This document shows, one piece after another, positions 14,699 to 20,563 of a stretch of 20,563 nucleotides of DNA. The notes beneath the pieces were generated by a model. It worked only from the letters and a program-made list of their open reading frames with translations, was not told where the DNA came from and made no database searches. Location: positions 1-20,563 of the forward strand of contig SBGS01000245.1 of the NCBI GenBank assembly GCA_006226555.1, in the 5' to 3' direction. The DNA comes from Bacteroidota bacterium (lineage in GTDB: Bacteria > Bacteroidota > Bacteroidia > Flavobacteriales_D > Crocinitomicaceae). Every line of letters begins with the position of its first letter. Within the stretch, counting starts at the first letter, position 1. A program made the position numbers and the translations under genes.

Positions 14699-15322
14699 TT
14701 GATCAATTACATTTCAGTTCCCAGACAATTAAGATACTCGGTAAGTGGCAATCAAGCCAATCCAAAAAAAGTGTTGTATGCACTTCATGGATATGGTCAA
14801 CTGACAGAGTTTTTCATTAGAAAATTTCATGATGTACCAGATGATTTTCTTGTTATTTGTCCAGAGGGACCTCATCGTTTTTATTTGAGCGGCAGCAGCG
14901 GTAGAGTTGGCGCTTCATGGATGACAAAGGTAGAGCGCGAAGTGGACATTGAAGACAACCTTCTATATCTGAATACATTGCATGCTTCGATCCAAGAAAA
15001 ATATCCGACAATTGAGCGTATTTATTTACTTGGTTTCTCCCAGGGAGGTGCAACGGCAGCCCGTTGGGTCGAATTATGTGGTCTTGAACCGGACACACTT
15101 ATACTTTGGGCAACAGTTTATCCCCCAGATCTGGAAGCATCCTTAAGTAGCACTCCGAAAAATCGTTTTTTCATCATTGGTGAAAATGATGAGTATTACC
15201 AGGGAGAAGCTCTTAAACAGGTGATCCACTCTTACGATAACATGGGATTTGAAGTTAAGACCTTTAATGGTAAACATGAAATCAACAACGATATACTGCT
15301 ATCCATCTTGAAGAATTTTTGA
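14699..15322 (+). CDS. Small alpha/beta-hydrolase, phospholipase/carboxylesterase-like
   Basis: The 207-residue cytosolic protein carries an intact serine hydrolase triad. It has a YALHGYGQ oxyanion turn (27-34), the nucleophile elbow GFSQGG with Ser114, GENDEYY with Asp164, and GKHEINND with His193. The fold and PEGPHRFYL segment match the phospholipase/carboxylesterase (YpfH-like) group; the physiological ester is unknown. The start is uncertain. No ATG occurs before residue 75, well after the HGYG motif, so I use TTG 14699. An in-frame stop at 14678-14680 limits any extension to a few codons. No ribosome binding site is visible, and translation may be coupled to the lipoprotein gene 11 bp upstream. 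Confidence 0.85.
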   Translation: MINYISVPRQLRYSVSGNQANPKKVLYALHGYGQLTEFFIRKFHDVPDDFLVICPEGPHRFYLSGSSGRVGASWMTKVEREVDIEDNLLYLNTLHASIQEKYPTIERIYLLGFSQGGATAARWVELCGLEPDTLILWATVYPPDLEASLSSTPKNRFFIIGENDEYYQGEALKQVIHSYDNMGFEVKTFNGKHEINNDILLSILKNF

Positions 15323-15332
15323 CAAGTATTCT

Positions 15333-15340
15333 TACCTTTG
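15333..15340 (+). promoter_or_regulatory. Predicted -7 box of the LolA-like gene
   Basis: TACCTTTG matches TAnnTTTG exactly, and a TTG lies 22 bases upstream (15308-15310). Transcription would start near 15345, giving a leader of about 40 bases to ATG 15385, unlike the leaderless layout of hutG. Confidence 0.55.
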
Positions 15341-15384
15341 TTTTGGCATAGTTTCTGCTTAGCATAGTTCAAAATCAGAATGAC

Positions 15385-16026
15385 ATGAAAATATATTTGA
15401 CATTATTACTTTCCCTAATCTTTGGTTTACAGTCTTTTGCACAAGATGAAAAAGCTCAACCAATCCTCGATAAGCTTTCTGCAAAAATGAAATCTCAGAA
15501 CTCATTCTATGTAGAATTCAGCGCAAATATTAAAAACAGTTCGCTTGGAACTGAAGAGAATGAAACAGGAAAAGGATGGGTAAAAGGAGATAAATACTAT
15601 GCGTCTTTTGGAGAGAACACCATCATTTCAAATGGAGTTAAAACATGGACGATCGTTAAGGAGGAAAAGTCTGTTTACGAAACTGATGCAGACGAAGATG
15701 ATGAAGAAAGCATTAATCCTAAAAAATTAATGACGATCTGGGAAAGCGGATTCAAAAACAAATACGGAAAAGAAACTACACTTGGTTCTGAGACAGTTCA
15801 TGTGATCTACCTTTATCCGAAAAATGCGGGGGCAGTTGAATATCATACAATCGTACTCTATATTTCAAAAACTTCAAATGAGTTGAAGAAAGTAGTTATG
15901 AAAATGAAGGACGGTACTGTTATGACATACAAGCTGACCAAGTTCGAAGCAAACCCGGAGATCAGCGACAGCAAGTTTGTATTTGACGTGAAGAAATATC
16001 CTGGTTACACAGTGATCAGAGACTGA
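15385..16026 (+). CDS. LolA-like outer-membrane lipoprotein carrier protein
   Basis: The 213-residue periplasmic protein has a signal peptide (residues 1-20, ending QSFAQ) and a fold pattern typical of LolA. The helix ILDKLSAKMKS is followed by SFYVEFSANI, then a GKGWVKGDKYYASFG strand pair, NGVKTWTIVKEEKSVYE and a late YHTIVLYISKTSNELKKV hairpin. LolA ferries lipoproteins from the inner to the outer membrane. In Bacteroidota several LolA-like proteins exist, some with other lipid cargo, so the cargo here is open. An acidic insert (DADEDDEES, about residues 100-108) stands out. The gene follows the hydrolase gene but has its own promoter and terminator. Confidence 0.88.
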   Translation: MKIYLTLLLSLIFGLQSFAQDEKAQPILDKLSAKMKSQNSFYVEFSANIKNSSLGTEENETGKGWVKGDKYYASFGENTIISNGVKTWTIVKEEKSVYETDADEDDEESINPKKLMTIWESGFKNKYGKETTLGSETVHVIYLYPKNAGAVEYHTIVLYISKTSNELKKVVMKMKDGTVMTYKLTKFEANPEISDSKFVFDVKKYPGYTVIRD

Positions 16027-16044
16027 TCCTAAGTAAAGCATTAT

Positions 16045-16077
16045 AAAAAAAGGGGAACATTCAGTTCCCCTTTTTTT
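16045..16077. terminator. Bidirectional intrinsic terminator
   Basis: A perfect 14-bp stem (A7-GGGGAAC paired with GTTCCCC-T7) closes an ATTCA loop. It separates the convergent LolA-like gene (stop 16026) and E1 gene (stop 16079), and the flanking A and T tracts let it serve both. Confidence 0.95.
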
Positions 16078-16078
16078 A

Positions 16079-18082
16079 TTAGTAGCTCATTAGTTTTTCA
16101 ATACTTTCATCCAAGCGGTCCTTTGGTAAAAACTGCTGTTCCAGTTCTGCTGCAAAAGGCACCGGAGTATCCAGCGCTGCTAACCTCAGTACCGGGGCAT
16201 CAAGATATTCGAAGCAATTCTCCGTGATAAGCGCAACGATCTCTCCTCCTATACCACCAGTCAGACAGTCTTCGTGCAATACTAATACACGTCCGGTTTT
16301 CTTAACAGATTCGAAAATCAGATCCTTGTCCAAAGGCAATAGCGTTCTCAGATCGATCACCTCAATGTTATACTCACTTTGATCCGCGTATTCTTTTGCC
16401 CAATGCACACCCAATCCATAAGTCACGATCGTAAGATCATTTCCTGAACGAGCGATTGCGCCTTTACCGATCTCAACCGTGTAATAGTTATCCGGAATTT
16501 CTTCTCGAATTGAACGATAAAGAAACTTATGTTCAAATACCATTACCGGATTTGGATCTTCAATAGCTGCGGCCAATAAACCTTTTGCATCATGAGGATT
16601 CGAAGGGAAAACGATCTTCAACCCGGGAGTATGGAAGAACCAAGCTTCGTTACTCTGACTGTGGAAAGGACCTGCTGCAGCACCTGCACCTGTAGGCATA
16701 CGCACTACGACATCTGCATTTTGCCCCCATCTCCAGTGCATTTTAGCCAGGTTATTTACGATCTGGTTAAATCCACAGGTTACGAAATCAGCGAACTGCA
16801 TCTCTACAACAGCCTTCATTCCCGCGATAGAAAGACCTAGTCCTGCCCCTACAATCGCAGATTCACAAATAGGTGTATTTCTAACTCTTTCTTTTCCAAA
16901 TTGATCTACAAATCCTTCTGTAACCTTAAACACCCCACCGTACTCTGCAATATCCTGCCCCATGATGATGAGATCAGGATGTTTCTCCATCGATTGTCTA
17001 AGACCATCCTGAATGGCATCCACAAATCTCTTTTCAGTTTTAGGTCCAACAGGTTCCACAATATTTTGAACATAAGGAGCATAGATGTCCTCTATTTCAC
17101 GATCTACATTCGGAACGATCTTTTCTTCTGCAAAAGCTACATCCAGTCCTTCTTGAATTTCAGACTTAATGTCGTTCGTATACTTATCCAATAAATCCTC
17201 TGTAAGTACACCTTCTCCTTTAAGGAAATCAGTAAAGTTTGTTACCGGATCAAAACGCTCCCAATCATCTTGAATTCCTTCCGGATAGTATTTCGTCCCG
17301 GAAGCTTCTTCGTGACCACGCATTCTGAATGTCATCAGCTCCAGTAAAACCGGTTTCGGATCATTTCTCATTTCTTCGGCCAAAGAGCGAACTGTGGAGA
17401 TTACTTCCAGTATGTTATTTCCATTCACCTTAACTGCCTTCATTCCATAACCGATACCTTTATCGATAAACTGTTTACAGTTAAATTGTTCACGAGAAGG
17501 AGTCGAAAGTCCCCATTGGTTATTTTCAATAGCAAAGATTACCGGTAGATCCCATACGGAGGCTACGTTAAGTGCTTCATGGAAATCTCCTTCACTTGCT
17601 CCACCATCCCCTGTAAATACAAGCGTAGCTTTCTTCTCATTTCTGACCTTTGACGCCAGACCTACTCCATCTGCAAGCGCTAACTGCGGTCCTAAATGTG
17701 AGATCATTCCGACTACACGGTGTTCCTTACTTCCGAAGTGAAAAGAGCGATCTCTACCTTTGGTGAATCCACTCATCTTACCTTGAAATTGAGCAAACAA
17801 GCGGTTTAATGGAATACCTCTCGTAGTGAAAACTCCAAGGTTTCGGTGCATTGGAAAAATGAACTCTTCATCTTTCATGGCATAGGTAGTTCCCACAGAA
17901 ATTCCTTCCTGCCCCCAACCCGAAAACCATTTAGAGATCTTTCCTTGCCGCAGGAGAATCAGCATCTTCTCCTCGATCAATCGTGGTTTAAGCAGCGCCT
18001 TGTAAATCGTCAGCAACTCTTCATCACTGAAATTTTTTCTATCGTAAACTATTGCTCTTTCGTCAATTTTAATTTCGCCCAT
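16079..18082 (-). CDS. 2-oxoacid dehydrogenase E1, fused alpha and beta subunits
   Basis: The 667-residue thiamine diphosphate enzyme joins what are two subunits in many bacteria. Residues about 15-330 are E1 alpha, with the ThDP motif starting GDGGASEGDF (from 158) and ending ENN (186-188). Residues about 345-667 are E1 beta, with GQDIAEYGGVF, ESAIVGAGLG and the GPFHSQSNEAW loop. It catalyses oxidative decarboxylation of pyruvate or branched-chain 2-oxoacids and feeds an E2 lipoyl core. No E2 or E3 gene is in the window. This fused form is well known in Bacteroidota, where it is annotated as either pyruvate or branched-chain E1; I cannot separate these from sequence alone. A weak -7 box (TAGTTTAG) ends four bases before the ATG. 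Confidence 0.93.
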   Translation of the reverse strand: MGEIKIDERAIVYDRKNFSDEELLTIYKALLKPRLIEEKMLILLRQGKISKWFSGWGQEGISVGTTYAMKDEEFIFPMHRNLGVFTTRGIPLNRLFAQFQGKMSGFTKGRDRSFHFGSKEHRVVGMISHLGPQLALADGVGLASKVRNEKKATLVFTGDGGASEGDFHEALNVASVWDLPVIFAIENNQWGLSTPSREQFNCKQFIDKGIGYGMKAVKVNGNNILEVISTVRSLAEEMRNDPKPVLLELMTFRMRGHEEASGTKYYPEGIQDDWERFDPVTNFTDFLKGEGVLTEDLLDKYTNDIKSEIQEGLDVAFAEEKIVPNVDREIEDIYAPYVQNIVEPVGPKTEKRFVDAIQDGLRQSMEKHPDLIIMGQDIAEYGGVFKVTEGFVDQFGKERVRNTPICESAIVGAGLGLSIAGMKAVVEMQFADFVTCGFNQIVNNLAKMHWRWGQNADVVVRMPTGAGAAAGPFHSQSNEAWFFHTPGLKIVFPSNPHDAKGLLAAAIEDPNPVMVFEHKFLYRSIREEIPDNYYTVEIGKGAIARSGNDLTIVTYGLGVHWAKEYADQSEYNIEVIDLRTLLPLDKDLIFESVKKTGRVLVLHEDCLTGGIGGEIVALITENCFEYLDAPVLRLAALDTPVPFAAELEQQFLPKDRLDESIEKLMSY

Positions 18083-18086
18083 AAGA

Positions 18087-18094
18087 CTAAACTA
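18087..18094 (-). promoter_or_regulatory. Possible -7 box of the E1 fusion gene
   Basis: TAGTTTAG on the minus strand matches TAnnTTTG with one mismatch and ends four bases before the ATG. It starts one base after the T-tract of the gdhA terminator. Confidence 0.4.
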
Positions 18095-18131
18095 TAAAAA
18101 AGGTCGCAATCAATAAATCTGACTGCGACCT
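18095..18131 (-). terminator. Intrinsic terminator of gdhA
   Basis: Read on the minus strand, an 8-bp stem (AGGTCGCA paired with TGCGACCT) with a 15-base loop is followed by a run of T. It lies 22 bases after the gdhA stop at 18154 and directly before the E1 start region. Confidence 0.85.
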
Positions 18132-18153
18132 ACAATATTTAAAAATCAATCGA

Positions 18154-19509
18154 TTACACTAATCCTTGATCGATCATTGCATCAGCAACTTTTACGAATC
18201 CAGCGATGTTAGCACCTTTAACGTAATCGATTGTTCCATCCTCGCGCTTACCGTATTTTACGCAAGATTCATGGATAGATTTCATAATACCGTGTAGTTT
18301 TGAATCTACCTCCTCACGTGTCCAGCTAAGACGAAGTGAGTTCTGAGACATCTCAAGACCAGATGTTGCTACACCACCAGCATTAGAAGCTTTTCCAGGT
18401 GAGAACAATACTCTAACTGCATCGAATGCTGCAATCGCCTCTGGCGTACATGGCATATTCGCTCCTTCAGCGACACACATAACACCATTAGAGATCAATT
18501 TCTCAGCATCAGATCCATTCAATTCATTTTGAGTAGCACATGGCAGAGCGATATCGCACTTAACTCCCCAAGGTCTTTCATTTGCGATAAACTCAAATCC
18601 CGCAAACTTATCAGCGATCTCACTAACACGACCACGTTTTACGTTCTTAAGCTCCATCAAGAATGCAAGGTGCTCAGAATGGAATCCATTTTCTGCGTAT
18701 ACGTACCCAGAAGAATCAGAAACAGTAACCACTTTTCCTCCAAGTTGGATAACTTTTTCAAGAGCGAACTGAGCTACATTCCCTGAACCTGAAATAGCAA
18801 CCGTTTTACCTTTCACAGAGTCACCTTTGGTCTTCAACATTTCTTCCGCGAAGTATACTGTACCATATCCTGTTGCTTCAGGACGGATCAAAGAACCTCC
18901 CCAGTTGATACCTTTACCTGTCAATACTCCCGTAAATTCATTACGAAGACGCTTGTACTGACCAAACATATATCCGATCTCTCTTCCTCCAACACCAATA
19001 TCACCTGCAGGAACATCGGTATCAGCTCCAATATGACGCGCAAGTTCCGTCATAAAAGACTGACAGAAACGCATTACTTCATTATCTGACTTACCTTTCG
19101 GATCGAAATCAGAACCTCCTTTACCTCCACCCATTGGTAGAGTTGTCAAAGAGTTTTTAAAGATTTGCTCGAACCCTAGGAATTTAAGAATAGACAAATT
19201 TACTGATGGATGGAAACGAAGTCCTCCTTTGTAAGGCCCAATCGCTGAGTTGAACTCAACACGGTACCCTCTGTTTACCTGAACATTACCTGCATCATCC
19301 AACCAAGGAACTCTGAAAATAATTGTTCTTTCCGGCTCAACGATACGATCAAGGATCTTAGAAGCTTTGTATTTCGGTGTTTCTTCAATTACCGGGATAA
19401 CCGCTTCTGCTACTTCCTGAACCGCCTGAATGAATTCAGATTCGTGACCATTCTTCGCTTTCACTCGTTCCATGAAAGCATCGATCTCAGCTTGATATTT
19501 GTGTGACAT
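18154..19509 (-). CDS. gdhA: Glutamate dehydrogenase, hexameric NADP-type
   Basis: The 451-residue enzyme interconverts 2-oxoglutarate plus ammonia with glutamate. Length and sequence fit the short hexameric (family I) type, usually NADPH-dependent and assimilatory. Motifs seen are PYKGGLRFHP (Lys94), the catalytic-lysine loop PMGGGKGGSDFDPKGKSD (Lys130), DVPAGDIGVGGREIGY with Asp170, and a Rossmann turn GSGNVAQFA. The start MSHKYQAEIDAFM is typical for the family. A -7 box lies 22 bases upstream and a terminator follows the stop. It is probably monocistronic. Cofactor preference is inferred from the subfamily, not from a residue test. Confidence 0.96.
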   Translation of the reverse strand: MSHKYQAEIDAFMERVKAKNGHESEFIQAVQEVAEAVIPVIEETPKYKASKILDRIVEPERTIIFRVPWLDDAGNVQVNRGYRVEFNSAIGPYKGGLRFHPSVNLSILKFLGFEQIFKNSLTTLPMGGGKGGSDFDPKGKSDNEVMRFCQSFMTELARHIGADTDVPAGDIGVGGREIGYMFGQYKRLRNEFTGVLTGKGINWGGSLIRPEATGYGTVYFAEEMLKTKGDSVKGKTVAISGSGNVAQFALEKVIQLGGKVVTVSDSSGYVYAENGFHSEHLAFLMELKNVKRGRVSEIADKFAGFEFIANERPWGVKCDIALPCATQNELNGSDAEKLISNGVMCVAEGANMPCTPEAIAAFDAVRVLFSPGKASNAGGVATSGLEMSQNSLRLSWTREEVDSKLHGIMKSIHESCVKYGKREDGTIDYVKGANIAGFVKVADAMIDQGLV

Positions 19510-19531
19510 TTTTTTGAATTTGAAAACGGAA

Positions 19532-19539
19532 CAAATGTA
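19532..19539 (-). promoter_or_regulatory. Predicted -7 box of gdhA
   Basis: TACATTTG on the minus strand matches TAnnTTTG exactly. It stands 22 bases before the gdhA ATG. The resulting short leader ends in an A-rich stretch (TTCAAAAAA), as expected where Bacteroidota ribosomes do not use a Shine-Dalgarno site. I see no TTG at the ideal spacing. Confidence 0.55.
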
Positions 19540-19647
19540 ACTATTTTAATGAGTTGTGTACGATCAATTAAAAAAAAGCAAATCATTAGCGTTGCTTTGA
19601 AATCCAAGCATTCTGTTCATTCAAAATCCACTTTTGATAATTATTAG

Positions 19648-19678
19648 TTGAATTTAACTTCATTTTAAAGCAACTTTG
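19648..19678 (+). promoter_or_regulatory. Predicted promoter of the right-edge secreted protein gene
   Basis: TTG at 19648-19650 is followed by 20 bases and CAACTTTG at 19671-19678, one mismatch from TAnnTTTG. Transcription would start near 19683, giving a leader of about 40 bases. Confidence 0.55.
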
Positions 19679-19681
19679 CAC

Positions 19682-19702
19682 AACCGTTTTCGTCTAACGG
19701 TT
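19682..19702 (+). other. Stem-loop at the predicted 5' end of an mRNA leader
   Basis: AACCGTT (19682-19688) and AACGGTT (19696-19702) are perfect reverse complements around a 7-base loop. The stem begins at the predicted transcription start of the 19722 gene, so it would cap the mRNA. Confidence 0.5.
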
Positions 19703-19721
19703 AAACATTTCGACTATAACG

Positions 19722-20563
19722 ATGAACAAAATTCAACATCAATTGAATACACTGAAGAAAGGACTTGTTTTATTACTGCTCTTATTCACCGGTCAAGCAC
19801 AGGCACAGCAAACAGTTTGTCTTGGTAATGATATAACTGTTTGTACAGGAACACCGGTTCAGATCCAGAATTGTGGTAGTGGAGCACCAGGAAATGCACA
19901 AGGTATCGTTTTGTCAAACCCTACATCACTTACTCTAAGTGATGACCAATGGTCAGGAGTGATCAATATGGGGTTCAACTTTAGTTTTTATGGCAACGTA
20001 TATAACCAATGTGTGATCGGATCTAACGGTATCGTTACATTCGATCTTACTGAGGCAAACGGATACTGTTCATGGGCTTTAGGTGGTGCCGGAGCAATGC
20101 CGAACCCAACATTTGACGATGCTTTGAATTCGGTTATGGTTACATATCAAGATATTCTTCCATCTGCAAACCCAAATGGAGCGATTCAATATGAAACTAT
20201 TGGAACTGCACCTAACAGAATGTTCATCGTTCTCTACAAGGATATGAACTTCTTTAGTTGTACAACTGTTTGTAATTACATGGCTGCTATTTTCTATGAA
20301 ACAAGCAATGTAGTTGAAATTCATATAGGTGAAAAGCCATTATGTAATTCATGGAATGGTGGTCTAGCAATACAAGGAACACAAAACGCACCGGGTACCG
20401 CAGCACACATCACACCTGGTAGAAACAACACCCAATGGGCTGCCAATCAAGACGGTCGTCGCTGGACACCAACATCTCCTGCAAACACTACAAACTATGC
20501 AATGTCTCAGATCCCATATGTTTTGGTAACCAGTCCAAATACTACTTTCCAATGGGAAAACAC
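19722..20563 (+). CDS. Large secreted protein, N-terminal part (3' end beyond right edge)
   Basis: The reading frame is open from ATG 19722 to the end of the window (280 full codons), with no stop. A signal peptide is clear (MNKIQHQLNTLKKG, then a Leu-rich core ending GQAQAQ near residue 29). A short Cys-rich segment follows (CLGNDITVCTGTPVQIQNCG). After it comes a beta-rich domain of about 200 residues with GFNFSFYGNVYNQCVIGSNG, FIVLYKDMNFF and VVEIHIGEKP, which resembles nidogen-like or lectin-like N-terminal domains of large Bacteroidota surface proteins. I infer a surface or secreted adhesin, probably with repeats and a T9SS sorting domain beyond the edge. It is divergent from gdhA. Confidence 0.82.
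   Translation, partial: MNKIQHQLNTLKKGLVLLLLLFTGQAQAQQTVCLGNDITVCTGTPVQIQNCGSGAPGNAQGIVLSNPTSLTLSDDQWSGVINMGFNFSFYGNVYNQCVIGSNGIVTFDLTEANGYCSWALGGAGAMPNPTFDDALNSVMVTYQDILPSANPNGAIQYETIGTAPNRMFIVLYKDMNFFSCTTVCNYMAAIFYETSNVVEIHIGEKPLCNSWNGGLAIQGTQNAPGTAAHITPGRNNTQWAANQDGRRWTPTSPANTTNYAMSQIPYVLVTSPNTTFQWEN

Larger units (their letters stand above)
19510..19721. other. Divergent intergenic region between gdhA and a secreted protein gene
   Basis: This 212-bp region carries the gdhA -7 box (19532-19539), an imperfectly placed inverted repeat AAAGCAA/TTGCTTT (19575-19581 and 19592-19598), a rightward promoter (19648-19678) and a leader stem-loop (19682-19702). I see no small gene. Confidence 0.6.

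Noticed and set aside
16592..17194. Two rightward open frames inside the E1 gene (16592-16840 and 16901-17194).
   Set aside because: They are antisense to a strongly conserved enzyme and have no motifs, signals or promoters.

Overview
The window looks like a chromosomal segment from a Bacteroidota bacterium, most likely Flavobacteriales and perhaps close to Crocinitomicaceae/Fluviicola. Three things point there: secreted proteins with a type IX secretion (T9SS) sorting domain and large Cys-paired Ig/PKD-like repeats; promoter -7 boxes of the form TAnnTTTG with little sign of Shine-Dalgarno sites; and the families of the core genes. I see no tRNA, rRNA, insertion sequence, phage or CRISPR array. 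Most genes are housekeeping, set between secreted or surface genes.

Layout. 1-2369 (-): N-terminal part of a giant secreted repeat protein that runs off the left edge, with six complete and one cut 213-bp (71-residue) repeats. 2589-5655 (+): fructosamine kinase, then hutG and hutF, the last two steps of five-step histidine degradation. 5656-8680 (-): a three-gene ABC export operon (lipoprotein HlyD-type adaptor, MacB/FtsX-type permease, ATPase). 8781-10878 (+): two secreted proteins one base apart, the first with a T9SS sorting domain. A bidirectional terminator follows. 10941-13856 (-): udg, hemE and an OmpA-like protein in one direction. 13905-16026 (+): unknown lipoprotein, small serine hydrolase, LolA-like carrier. 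A second bidirectional terminator follows. 16079-19509 (-): fused 2-oxoacid dehydrogenase E1 and glutamate dehydrogenase, separated by a terminator. 19722-20563 (+): N-terminus of another large secreted protein, cut by the right edge.

How they fit. Fructosamine kinase, HutF/HutG, glutamate dehydrogenase and the E1 fusion suggest amino-acid-based metabolism (inference). The two edge genes, the T9SS pair and the OmpA-like protein make up a cell-surface and secreted layer. The LolA-like and ABC genes handle envelope traffic.

The most notable pattern is in gene starts. Four genes (hutG, hemE, udg and the 13905 lipoprotein) have an exact TAnnTTTG box ending only 4-5 bases before the ATG, which predicts leaderless mRNAs. 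I found no clearly undescribed multi-gene defence or mobile system.
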